DNA of 40,421 bases, from positions 1 through 40,421 of the forward strand of contig CAYMLL010000026.1 of NCBI GenBank assembly GCA_964390645.1, read 5' to 3'. Below are positions 8,451-16,800 of the stretch, one piece after another. The notes beneath the pieces were generated by a model. It saw only the letters and a list, made by a program, of their open reading frames with translations. It did no database searches and was not told the origin of the DNA. Positions within the stretch are counted from its first letter, which is position 1. Each line of letters begins with the position of its first letter. The position numbers were made by a program, and so were the translations under genes. Origin of the DNA: CAYMLL01 sp964390645. GTDB taxonomy: Bacteria > Planctomycetota > UBA8108.

Positions 8451-8981
8451 CTACCCGTCGCTCTTCGGAATCGACGATCCGCAGATGTGCACCGGCACGA
8501 TCTTCTCGAACTCCTGCTTCGGGATCGAGGGGCCGGCGCGGGTGCAACAGCGGTCGAAGCTTTCCATCAGGTCCCGGGCGATCTCTCCGGGGCCGCGGCC
8601 CTCGACGCGGTGGCGTTCGAGGATGGTCTCGACCTCGCCGTTGCGGATGACGGCGATGCACGGAGATGACGGCGGGTAGGGAGCCAGATACTCCCGTGCT
8701 CGATCGGTGGCTTCTCGATCCTGGCCGGCGAAGACCGTCGTCAAGCGATCCGGGATGACGTCGTTCTGCAGCGCCAGCATGACCCCCGGCCGAGCGTTGC
8801 CGGCAGCGCAACCGCAGACCGAGTTGACGACGAGGAGCGTCACTCCTTCGCTGGCGCCGAGGGCCGCGTCCACCTCATCGGGGGTGAGCAACTCCACGAC
8901 ACCGACGCGCTTGAGCTCCTCACGCATGGGCTCGACGGCGGTGGGATCGTAGAGAGGACGGAACGAAGGAAGCTCTCGCAT
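8451..8981 (-). CDS. Bacilliredoxin, BrxA/BrxB (YphP/YqiW) family
   Basis: A 176-residue thioredoxin-fold protein. The signature NSVCGCAAGNARP places the Cys-Gly-Cys active site at residues 56-58, which is diagnostic of this family. In Bacillus these proteins remove bacillithiol from oxidised protein thiols; whether this organism makes bacillithiol cannot be seen here. About 30 C-terminal residues (IPKQEFEKIVPVHICGSS) complete the fold, with a further Cys. It lies upstream of the sigma gene in the same direction with 94 bases between, and is divergent from the gene at 9248 across a repeat-rich spacer. Cytoplasmic. The active site uses Cys, not Sec. Confidence 0.92.
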   Translation of the reverse strand: MRELPSFRPLYDPTAVEPMREELKRVGVVELLTPDEVDAALGASEGVTLLVVNSVCGCAAGNARPGVMLALQNDVIPDRLTTVFAGQDREATDRAREYLAPYPPSSPCIAVIRNGEVETILERHRVEGRGPGEIARDLMESFDRCCTRAGPSIPKQEFEKIVPVHICGSSIPKSDG

Positions 8982-9077
8982 GGGACTGATTCTTTCCTGG
9001 AGATGCCGGCTGGACGTCCGAGCCGTCGGCTGTGTCCCTTATCTTAACCCGGATCGGGCGTTCCTGGAAGTGAGCCG

Positions 9078-9097
9078 GCCCCCTTCCGGAAGGGGGC
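9078..9097. promoter_or_regulatory. 20-bp perfect palindrome in a divergent intergenic region
   Basis: GCCCCCTTCCGGAAGGGGGC is fully self-complementary and can fold as an 8-bp stem with a CCGG loop. It lies between the starts of the divergent bacilliredoxin (8981) and propeller-protein (9248) genes, so a terminator role is unlikely. An operator for a dimeric regulator is possible but unproven. Confidence 0.4.
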
Positions 9098-9148
9098 GGC
9101 CGTCCTCCGGCCTGCGTTCGGATGTGCGCCGTGGCGCACCCGGGGTCG

Positions 9149-9178
9149 TGGCGCATCTTGGCGTATCTTGGCGCATCT
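9149..9178 (+). repeat. Three 10-bp direct repeats upstream of the gene at 9248
   Basis: TGGCGCATCT, TGGCGTATCT and TGGCGCATCT are adjacent, spaced one helical turn apart. A related inverted repeat, GTGCGCC-GT-GGCGCAC, precedes them near 9124-9139. They sit 70-100 bases before the start codon, where repeated regulator sites would be expected. Confidence 0.6.
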
Positions 9179-9247
9179 CGTGAGCCCGGTCGAATCCGCC
9201 GCTGGAAAACGTTTGCGGGTCACGTCGAACCCGGCATAGTGAGCGAC

Positions 9248-10183
9248 ATGTCATGGTTCGTCGGTGTTCTCCTCGCACTGTTCACGGCCGGGTCGGAGTC
9301 GTCAAGCCCCCCCCTGACACCGGTCACGTCGGAGGCGGGGGAAGTCCGATACGCGAGGCCCGAGGTGCTGTGTCGGGTCGCGAGTGATGTGGTCGTCGAG
9401 GCTTCCGGGCTCGTCGCCGGCCGGCATCAGCCAGGGATCTTCTGGATCACCAACGACTCCGGGGATCGGTCGCGGCTCCTTGCCGTCGACACGCGGGGGC
9501 GGCTCGTCGCGACGCTCGAGGTCCGGGGAGCCGCGAACAGGGATTGGGAGGATCTGGCGATCGGTCCCGGGGGGTGGCTCCAGGAAGCTCCGGCTTCCGG
9601 GAGGGCGCGCGATCCCCGGATCTACATCGCCGACACCGGGAACAATGACCGCAGTCGCGCGGAGCTGACGATCTACCGCGTTCGCGAGCCCCGGCTCTCG
9701 ACAACACGTCGACTCGGGCAGAAGCTGCGTTCGGAGCCTGCCGAGGTCTTTCACTTCCGGTACGCCGAGGGGCGGTTCGACTGCGAGGGCATGGTGGTCC
9801 ATCCTCGTCGACCCGAGGTCTGGCTCTTCACCAAGGAGTCGATTGGCGTCGGCGTCTACCGTCTCGACGTGGAGCGGCCATCGCCGCGCCCCGTCGTCCT
9901 GGCGCGGATCGCGACGCTCGCGGTCGGCAGCCTCGCCACCGGTGCGGGTCTGTCTCCGGACGGCTCCCGCTTCGCGCTGCGCTTCTACTCCGGTCTCTGC
10001 GAGTGGCGTGCGGCGAGTGGAGGCGACGTTCTGGAGCGTCTGTCGCAGAAGCCGAGCTGGATCGTCGCGCCGACGGAGCCGCAGAGCGAGGCGGTCTGCT
10101 ACTCGGCGGCGGGGGACGCACTCTTCACGGTCAGCGAGGGACGCCACCCCGCGATCTATCGCCTGCGAGGGGCCGAGCGATGA
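9248..10183 (+). CDS. Secreted beta-propeller-like protein of unknown function
   Basis: 311 residues with a probable signal peptide (MSWFVGVLLALFTAGSES). The body has propeller-like blades with ITNDSGDRSRLLAVD, DWEDLAIGPGG, YIADTGNNDRS and FDCEGMVVHPRRPEVWL. These resemble secreted proteins of the phytase-like/SdiA-regulated propeller type, but no catalytic site is evident and I do not assign an activity. I chose ATG 9248 because it directly precedes the hydrophobic leader; the open frame extends upstream to 9122 with no membrane or signal feature. The stop overlaps the start of the next gene (ATGA), so the two are translationally coupled. Confidence 0.7.
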   Translation: MSWFVGVLLALFTAGSESSSPPLTPVTSEAGEVRYARPEVLCRVASDVVVEASGLVAGRHQPGIFWITNDSGDRSRLLAVDTRGRLVATLEVRGAANRDWEDLAIGPGGWLQEAPASGRARDPRIYIADTGNNDRSRAELTIYRVREPRLSTTRRLGQKLRSEPAEVFHFRYAEGRFDCEGMVVHPRRPEVWLFTKESIGVGVYRLDVERPSPRPVVLARIATLAVGSLATGAGLSPDGSRFALRFYSGLCEWRAASGGDVLERLSQKPSWIVAPTEPQSEAVCYSAAGDALFTVSEGRHPAIYRLRGAER

Positions 10184-10428
10184 ACCGGAATCCTGACAAC
10201 AGGACGCCCTACGGATCGTCGGCTCTGAGGAACGTTCACGTCGTCCTGGTCGCTGCCGCGATCGCTTTCGCGTTCGGCTTCGCGGTCTACCTGGTGCTCG
10301 TGATGCGGCCCCGCAGGGTCGAGGGCGCCGCGACCTGGCCGATCGAGGCCGGCGCGGTCCTCTCGTGTCTCGCCGCCCTCGGTCTGCTTGCGTACCTGCG
10401 GCGCTTCCTGCGCAAGACGTCGGGCTAG
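10180..10428 (+). CDS. Small two-helix membrane protein
   Basis: 82 residues. Two hydrophobic segments are seen, VVLVAAAIAFAFGFAVYLVL (about 21-40) and AVLSCLAALGLLAYL (about 60-74), separated by a short Arg-rich loop, with a basic C-terminus RRFLRKTSG. Its ATG overlaps the stop of the preceding gene by four bases. It is followed after 10 bases by the phosphatase gene, so the three form an operon. I do not recognise a family. Confidence 0.7.
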   Translation: MNRNPDNRTPYGSSALRNVHVVLVAAAIAFAFGFAVYLVLVMRPRRVEGAATWPIEAGAVLSCLAALGLLAYLRRFLRKTSG

Positions 10429-10438
10429 AGAGCGTGTC

Positions 10439-10975
10439 ATGAGACGAGTGATCTTCTTCCGTCACGCGAAGTCCGACCATGGTGCGGCGGTCTCGAGTGA
10501 CCACGAGCGGCCGATCAACGATCGCGGTCGTCGAGCCGCGCGCGCCATGGGACGTTTCCTCGCGATCAGCGGGCAGGTCCCGGAGCGTGCGGTCTGCTCC
10601 TCGGCGCGGCGCGCGCGCGAGACTCTCGAGGTGGCGACCGAGGCGGGCGGCTGGAGCGTCGATGTGGACGTGCTCGACGAGCTCTACCTGGCCGGGTCCG
10701 GTCGCGTGCTCGACGTCCTGCGCCGCGAGGCTGACGGGACGAGGTCCCTGCTCGTCGTCGGTCACGAGCCGACGTGCTCGGAGATGGTGGGGCGGCTCTC
10801 GACACAGCGGCCCTCGCCGGGAGCGGGCTCCCGCGTGCGCTTCGCCACCGCTACGATGGCGCGCGTCGACCTGCCGATCGAGTCGTGGGCCGATTGCGAT
10901 GCGGGAATCGGCGACATCCGATGGGTCGTGCCTGCGAAGCTGCTGACGAAGGGCGACTTCGAGTTCGTGGACTAG
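10439..10975 (+). CDS. SixA-like histidine phosphatase
   Basis: 178 residues of the histidine phosphatase (phosphoglycerate mutase-like) superfamily. The nucleophile motif is RHAKSD at residues 8-13, the SSARRARETLE segment follows, and the second histidine is in VVGHEPTCSEMV. Length and motif style match SixA, which dephosphorylates phosphohistidine domains; the natural substrate here is unknown. ATG 10439 follows AGAGAG and is the start that places RHAK near the N-terminus. It is the last gene of the 9248-10975 operon and faces the oxidase genes convergently with 25 bases between stops. Confidence 0.87.
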   Translation: MRRVIFFRHAKSDHGAAVSSDHERPINDRGRRAARAMGRFLAISGQVPERAVCSSARRARETLEVATEAGGWSVDVDVLDELYLAGSGRVLDVLRREADGTRSLLVVGHEPTCSEMVGRLSTQRPSPGAGSRVRFATATMARVDLPIESWADCDAGIGDIRWVVPAKLLTKGDFEFVD

Positions 10976-11000
10976 CCCCGTTCTCTGGCGACCCGTGCCC

Positions 11001-11297
11001 TCAGCCGAAGGTCACGTCCGGGAGCATCATGCAGACCAGGACGATCATCAGCAGGATCGGAAAGGAGACGATTCCGATGAACGCCCAGCTCTCGAACTTG
11101 AGGTGCATGAAGTAGGCACCCACGAGTCCGGCCTTGACGAGGGCGACGGCGACGAGCAAGAGGATCGACATGATGCTGATCCCCGGGGTGCCTTCGAGCC
11201 AGCTCGGAAACTGCGCGACGGCGACCTCCACGGCCGTCAGGATCGCCAGCCAGAGGAAGATCAACATGTACCTGGGATGCGCGTGACCGTCCGCCAT
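11001..11297 (-). CDS. Cytochrome c oxidase subunit IV, prokaryotic type
   Basis: 98 residues with three predicted membrane helices. The central helix region ALVKAGLVGAYFMHLKFE is the family hallmark. This accessory subunit of heme-copper oxidases helps assembly in the inner membrane. It lies 102 bases after the subunit III gene in the same direction, separated by a 20-bp tandem repeat. The segment MMLPDVTFG closes the protein. Only a weak ribosome site (AAGAAAG) precedes ATG 11297. Confidence 0.9.
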   Translation of the reverse strand: MADGHAHPRYMLIFLWLAILTAVEVAVAQFPSWLEGTPGISIMSILLLVAVALVKAGLVGAYFMHLKFESWAFIGIVSFPILLMIVLVCMMLPDVTFG

Positions 11298-11320
11298 GAT
11301 TCGCTTTCTTCGCTCTCGGG

Positions 11321-11380
11321 CCCCTGCTTGTCCACAGAAGCCGCCGCTTGTCCTCAGAAGCCGCCGCTTGTCCTCATGAA
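11321..11380. repeat. Three tandem 20-bp repeats between the two oxidase subunit genes
   Basis: The units start at 11321, 11341 and 11361 and share the core GCTTGTCC. Copies two and three are identical over their first 16 bases. The repeat fills most of the 102-bp spacer between the oxidase subunit III and IV genes and holds no reading frame. The role is unknown; slippage during replication is the simplest origin. Confidence 0.85.
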
Positions 11381-11399
11381 AACCCTCAAGAAAAAGCCG

Positions 11400-12101
11400 T
11401 CAGGGGCTCGGGGGTCCCGTCTCGACCAGGTAGACGATCGTGAAGATCACGATCCACACCAGATCGACGAAGTGCCAGTAGAGGCCGACGATCTCGATAC
11501 GGTTCGTCGTCCAGCGGCCGCGATAGACGCCGATCTGGATGCAGGTGAGATAGACCACGCCGCTGAAGACGTGGCAGCCGTGGAAGCAGGTCAGCACGAA
11601 GAAGGTCGCGCCGAAGAGCGTGCTGTTGGGCAGGGTGCCCCAGTCCTGGAGTTCCGCGTTCCAGATATGGACACCGCTCAGGAAAACACGGGAGATGTTA
11701 CCGTCGGCGTTCGCATGGACGTTGGTGAAGAAGTGCGTGTATTCGTACACCTGTCCGAGCAGGAATACGCAGCCCCCGGCGATCGTCCACCAGAGCCAGA
11801 AGCGCAGCTTCTTGACGTCGTTCGCGATGGCGCCTTCGAAGGCCTTGACCATCGATACGCTCGAGCAGATCAGCACGAAGGTGTTGATCGCCGTCAGCGT
11901 GATGCCCAGGTACGTCGCGGGGGACGGCCAGGTCTCGTGGTGTGCCGCACGCAGCGTGACGTAGGCGGCGATGAGGCCCATGAAGGACATGCCGTCCGAG
12001 CCCAGGAAAATCCACATCGCCATCTTGCCGTTCGTGACGCCGAGGACCTTCTTTTCCGCCTCGGTAGACGGCACCGCGGTGATCGCGGCGGCTTCGCTCA
12101 T
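11400..12101 (-). CDS. coxC: Cytochrome c oxidase subunit III
   Basis: 233 residues, the short form with five predicted membrane helices. Conserved segments include KMAMWIFLGSDGMSFMGLIAAY, LTCFHGCHVFSGVVYL and GLYWHFVDLVWIVIFTIVYL, all hallmarks of aa3/caa3-type subunit III. It supports proton uptake and stability of the catalytic subunit. ATG 12101 was chosen because the residues before it (to 12191) are basic and unlike the family, and CAGGAG lies upstream. Subunits I and II are not found next to it: the upstream side is a 395-bp spacer and then a divergent ferredoxin gene. The main oxidase genes must therefore lie elsewhere in the genome. Confidence 0.93.
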   Translation of the reverse strand: MSEAAAITAVPSTEAEKKVLGVTNGKMAMWIFLGSDGMSFMGLIAAYVTLRAAHHETWPSPATYLGITLTAINTFVLICSSVSMVKAFEGAIANDVKKLRFWLWWTIAGGCVFLLGQVYEYTHFFTNVHANADGNISRVFLSGVHIWNAELQDWGTLPNSTLFGATFFVLTCFHGCHVFSGVVYLTCIQIGVYRGRWTTNRIEIVGLYWHFVDLVWIVIFTIVYLVETGPPSP

Positions 12102-12496
12102 CGTTCTCAAACGCTCCTGGATCGTCAACCATCGCAGCCGCACGCAGCGACGCTTCGGGCGCTGGGCTGCTCTGCTTGCGGCGCGCCCCACGAGCGCACC
12201 GGCGACGTAGTTTGCGCCGTCGGCTTTCGCAGGTCAATACCAAATCAGGCCCGTGGGAGGCTTGTGGCAGAATGACGCACCGGAGCCCGTCGTCTCCCCG
12301 CTGCGTCGGCTTCCGTAGAATCCCGGGGCAGGTCGTTGATGCTCCTCGCGACGGGTGGTATAGACTCTACGAGAGCGTCCTGGAACGTCGAAGTTGTTCC
12401 GGGACCCGAGTCTTCAGAGCCGTGGGCAGTCCAGGTGGGGTTGGTCCAAGGCAGGAAACACCAGCAAGACAAGCCGTAGCAGGAAAGGGACTCGAG
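12102..12496. other. Divergent intergenic region between oxidase subunit III and ferredoxin
   Basis: 395 bases with no convincing gene on either strand. It must hold promoters for both directions. On the plus strand a good sigma-70-like promoter is visible at 12336-12364. On the minus strand TTGACC at 12237-12232 could be a -35 element for the oxidase genes, but its partner at the right spacing (CAAACT) is weak. No riboswitch-like fold was recognised. Confidence 0.6.
12336..12364 (+). promoter_or_regulatory. Probable sigma-70-type promoter for the ferredoxin gene
   Basis: TTGATG (12336-12341), 17 bases of spacing, then TATAGA (12359-12364). Four of six bases match the consensus at each box and the spacing is ideal. 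It would give a leader of about 125 bases before ATG 12497. Confidence 0.5.
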
Positions 12497-12853
12497 ATGA
12501 CTCACGTCGTAGTCGGACGTTGCGTCGATTGCCGGTACACGGACTGTTGCACGGTCTGCCCGGTGGACTGTTTCTACGAGACGACCAACCCGGCGATGCT
12601 CGTCATCGATCCCGAGACGTGTATCGACTGTGAGCTCTGCGTTCCGGAGTGCCCGATCAACGCGGTGTACCCCGAGAGCGAGCTTCCGGAGTGCTACGAG
12701 GACTGGACCGAGAAGAACGCCGAGCTCTTCGAGGACGGCGAGAACGTCACCGAGAAGAAGGACGCGCTCGACGGCGCCCTCGACCTCGAGACGATCCAGG
12801 CGAAGGAGAAGGAAGCCGGTTTAGCGGTCGACGAGCCGAGCAAGGCCGGCTGA
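12497..12853 (+). CDS. fdxA: Seven-iron ferredoxin ([3Fe-4S] + [4Fe-4S])
   Basis: 118 residues. The N-terminal CVDCRYTDCCTVCPVDCF and the later CIDCELCVPECP reproduce the Cys spacing of Azotobacter-type FdI/FdxA. In that pattern the first cluster is a 3Fe-4S and the second a 4Fe-4S. It is a soluble electron carrier; the partner cannot be read from context. The C-terminal 50 residues after YPESELPE are acidic and Glu/Lys-rich, as in related proteins. AGGAAAGGGA lies before ATG 12497. It is divergent from the oxidase genes. Confidence 0.93.
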   Translation: MTHVVVGRCVDCRYTDCCTVCPVDCFYETTNPAMLVIDPETCIDCELCVPECPINAVYPESELPECYEDWTEKNAELFEDGENVTEKKDALDGALDLETIQAKEKEAGLAVDEPSKAG

Positions 12854-12892
12854 AGCGCCCTCCGGCGGGAAAAGCGGCCTGCCGTTCCAGGA

Positions 12893-12916
12893 GGACCGGC
12901 TTCTCGAGGGCGGTCC
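12893..12916. terminator. GC-rich hairpin region between convergent ferredoxin and SDR genes
   Basis: GGACCG (12893-12898) pairs with CGGTCC (12911-12916) around a 12-nt loop. Further C/G-rich inverted segments containing CTCCCGG/CCGGGA follow up to 12990. The two flanking genes both end here, so a bidirectional terminator is plausible, although no T-run is present. Confidence 0.35.
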
Positions 12917-13014
12917 GGGAGCGGGCCGCCGGCGCTCTGCGCGTCCCGTTCTCCCGGACCGGCCCCTTCTCCCGGGAAGGCCCTCCTCCCGGAAAGCGGC
13001 CAGAGGGTCTCCCT

Positions 13015-13716
13015 TCATTCTGCCGGCGGCCGCCCGAGCGGTCGGATCTCCAGACGGCTGACGACGTTGTGATCGCGCGTGCGCAGCAGTCCGAGCACCG
13101 CCTCGCCCACCTCCTCGGGCCGCACTTTCCAGGAGCTGTCGCCGTCCTCGTGGCGGTGCGATGCGGTGTCCACCGAGCCCGGGAAGAGGGTTGTCACCTT
13201 GACGCCGTGCCCCCGCACCTCCTGGAAGAGCGACTCGGAGAAGCCGGTGACCGCGTGCTTCGTCGCCGCGTAGCCGCTGCCCCCGGCGAGGGGCCAGTAG
13301 CCGGAGATCGACGAGACGTTGACGATGTGACCGCTCCTCTGTTCGACGAGGCGGGGCAGCACCGCGCGAGTTGCGTAGAACAGCCCGTTGATGTTCGTCT
13401 CGACCATCGCGTGCCACTCGTCGAGCGAGATGCTCATCGCGTCCTTGCGGATGACGAGGCCCGCGTTGTTGATGAGCCCGTCGACGCCTCCGAGCTCCTC
13501 GACGAGCGACGCGATGGCGGCTACGGCGCTCGTAGCGTCCCGCAGGTCCGCGTCCGCGATGGCGCAGCGTCCACCCTGCGTGGCGATCTCGTCCCGCAGG
13601 GTCTCCAGGTGCTCCGGCGATCGCGCCAGCGCCCCGATCTCGACACCATCGCGACCGAGGACCGTCGCGATGCCTCGTCCGATTCCCCGGCTGGCTCCGG
13701 TGACGATGATCTTCAT
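13015..13716 (-). CDS. Short-chain dehydrogenase/reductase (SDR)
   Basis: 233 residues, a classical SDR. The cofactor motif TGASRGIG is at about 6-13, NNAG at about 84-87, and the catalytic Ser plus YAATK lie in VSSISGYWPLAGGSGYAATK (about 135-155). It is an NAD(P)-dependent oxidoreductase of unknown substrate. An Arg in the segment ALARS after the second strand hints at NADP preference, which is an inference. It lies 147 bases downstream of the CotH gene in the same direction, so co-transcription is uncertain. The ribosome site is weak. Confidence 0.9.
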   Translation of the reverse strand: MKIIVTGASRGIGRGIATVLGRDGVEIGALARSPEHLETLRDEIATQGGRCAIADADLRDATSAVAAIASLVEELGGVDGLINNAGLVIRKDAMSISLDEWHAMVETNINGLFYATRAVLPRLVEQRSGHIVNVSSISGYWPLAGGSGYAATKHAVTGFSESLFQEVRGHGVKVTTLFPGSVDTASHRHEDGDSSWKVRPEEVGEAVLGLLRTRDHNVVSRLEIRPLGRPPAE

Positions 13717-13863
13717 GACTCGCTCTTCACTCGTCGGGGTGGGGGGAGTGTTCGCTGTGGGACTCGTTCGCTCCCGGTCGAGACGTGCGTGTGAGTTGTG
13801 GAGGGAGCGGCCGGTATGCCGGGAGCGCTCGCGTGAGTGAGGCTCGGGAAGGACACGGTGAGC

Positions 13864-16800
13864 TCAAGGTGCTCCCGGCGACCCGAGCGGCTCGGCACTC
13901 GGCGTCCACGCGCTCGCTTCGTCGAGACGGTCGGGGCTCGCGGCAGCGTCGACGACGGTCAGGGAGTGGCCGCCGCCGTCGGTCGTCGGATGCCAGGTGT
14001 CGTCGTACGTGAACGAGAGCTCGATCTCGCCCAGTGGCGACAGGATCACGATGTTCTCGCCGTCGTTTGCGAGCTGACCGTCGTATTCGCCGAGGACGAC
14101 GACGCCACTCTTTTCGCCGTCTCCGTAGCGCTCCTCGAAGCCCGCGCGGTTCCTGACGACGACAGCACGCTCGCCGGGATCGAGGACGGCCTGGCCCGGG
14201 AAGATGAAGCGTACGCCGCCGCCGAGCTGGTGGCTGTTCAGCAGGAGCTGCTCGTCGCTGACGTTGGCGAGCTCGAGGAACTCGAAGTCGTCGTCGTTCC
14301 CGAAGCCGGCCGCGATCTCAGGGCTCGTCGGGGAGGGAGGGTGGTACATGAGCTCGGTGACCCGCAGCCCCGAGTCGACGCGGAAGAGCGCCTCCGTCAG
14401 CGGGCTCCACTCGCCGGCGACGAGGTGGCGTGCCTTGACACGCGTAGTGCGCCGGATCTCGATCCGTGCGACGACCTCACGGTTCGTCGTCAGCAGCGGC
14501 TGGATGAGGAAGTCCGAGCTGCCGAGGGAGCGGTTCATGCCGTGCACCGAGAGCACGTTGCCTCCGACGCGCAGCAGGTCCACGTGCTCCGTCACATCGA
14601 AGCTCTCGAAGACAATCGCGCGGGAGTCGGGATGCGATGCGCTCGAGGCGGAGTCGAACGCCGGGTTGGCCGGGGCGTTGCCGCGTGCGATCTCGATGCC
14701 GTTGAGATACGCGACGAAGCCGTCGTCGTAGCGCATTCGCAGCGACAGCTCGTCGAGCTCGGGAATGGACTCGAGCTCGAAGGGAAAGCGCACGTAGACC
14801 GAGGTCGCGACGTCGTAGAGAGCCGCCTCGACGTCCGTTCCGATGAACGGCTCGAAGCCCGAGCTGCGCTCGTAGCCGATACCGGAGATGCCGGTGTTCC
14901 AGCCCTCGTCGTCGAAACCGGGCTCGGTCCACGTCCCGCCCAGAGCTCCGTCTGCGGGGATCCGCCAGCGCAATGGCGCGTCGAGCGCCGTGAGTGTCAC
15001 GCCCGGGGACTCGCCGGCCAGGATCGCCGACGGAGATACCTGTCCGTCGGGTCGACGCGGATCCGTGCCGTCCGTCGTGTAGTAGGTCTCGCCGACCTCG
15101 GTCCGCAGGGTGACGATCGCGCCGGCTTCCACGTCGCCTCCCTGCGGGCTGAGTTCGGGAGGCGTGAAGTCCGACCAGAAGCCGCGTGCGCGGAGCTGAT
15201 CGAGCACTATGTCGGTGCGCTGCGGGAAGTAGGTGCCGAGGATCCACGTCCGGTGCGTCAGGTACTGGTCGTTGCGCGTCAGCAGTCCGAACCCGGCGCC
15301 GGGCTCGCGTGGCGAGCTGACGTCGCGCCGGAAGTCCCCCCAGCGCAGCGACTCGGCCACGATCGCGCGGTCCACCTGCGCCGCGCGGCGGTTCCAGAGC
15401 CGGGTGACGTTGTCGGGCGTCAGCACGCCATCGTGGAAGAAGTGCCGGTGGATCCGGTCCTCCAGGAGCAGCTGGAAATCGGGGTTCCTGCGCAGCCGGT
15501 GAAACACGAAGGTCGGCGCGTTGTTGTTCTGCACGCCGGTGCGGTTCATGTTGAGGATCGCGTTGAGGTTGTAGGCACGAGAGCCGGTCCCGAGCGAGAT
15601 GGCGAACTCGGCGTCCCACACGTAGCAGCGGAATTTTTCGCCGGGAGCGCGCTTGCGGATCGACACCCAGTTGTGGCCGTCCCAGTCCGTGTTGCCGAAG
15701 TAGTGGTTCTCGAGGACGTAGTCGATGAGGTTCTCCGGGTCGATCAGCTCGAGCGCCGCTGCATAGCCCGCGTCGGTCTCGACGGGGCCTCCGGAGAGCG
15801 AGATCAGCCGGTTCCATGCCTGCGGGTTGCCGTCGCGGGCGGAGCCGTTCTTGATGACGTCGTAGTCCTCGTCGCTGCCTCCGAAGTGCGACGCGCCGAA
15901 GTCGTTCTCCGGACGCTCACCGACGTTGTAGATTCCCCAGTACATGCCGTTGAGGTAGAGGTGCGCGTAGCGGCCGTTCGTCGAGCGATGGCCCATCTCG
16001 AACTGCATGTCGCGCGCCCACTGGTCACGAACGTACTGAGAGTGGATCGCCTGCTCGTCGTACCAGTGTGGGAAGGTGTTGTTGAATCCGGCACGCAGGC
16101 TGAGCTGGTCGAACTCCTCCGTCGCCTGGTCACCGTAGGGCTGTCCGGCGAAGATCTCGTGCCTCAGCTTCGTCGGTCCGTAGCGGCGGCGAAACACGAC
16201 GCGAAACGCCTTCTTCGGAAACTGGGGCCGACGGCCGGCGCCACCCTGGATACGCACGCCACAGGCGACCTGGAGCTCCTCGGTGCCGTCAGTCGAGAAG
16301 AGCTCGACGGATCCGGGTCGCTCCCAGGCGTCACCCTTGCGCTGTGCGTTGGTGTAGATGCCGCGCGCACCGAAGAGATCCTCGGGGCTCGCGACGATGG
16401 AGATCACCGGCAGGGATTGCAGGTCGTCGATGATCGTGTCGCGGTAGTCCGGGTGATTCGCGATCTCCGGATCCGTTCCGTAGTCGGCCGGGAATCCCTC
16501 CCAGGTCCGCGGATAGCCCGGTGGGTTGTCCGGCTGCTCGAGGACGCCGCGAGGCCCTTCGAGAAAGATGTACGTGTGCGTGTCGACGTCGCTCGGCAGC
16601 CGGCGGTCGCGAAACGCCGCGGCGCGCAGGACGGTCACGCCGTCGATCGGGATCGGTCCATCGTAGACTCGCCCCGACGTCTCCGTCGGCGTGCTGCCGT
16701 CCGTCGTGTAGCGGATCGTCGTGTTCGGTGTTTCCCTGGTGATCGCGACCTCGAATTCGTCCTCGTGATACCCGCGGTCGACGCTGAACTCCGTGTCGCG

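Noticed and set aside
9078..9097. Palindrome as a transcription terminator
   Set aside because: It lies between divergent starts, where no transcript is expected to end, and has no T-run.
9188..9197. GGTCGAATCC, similar to a tRNA T-loop
   Set aside because: One base short of the T-loop consensus, and no acceptor, anticodon or D arms can be built around it.
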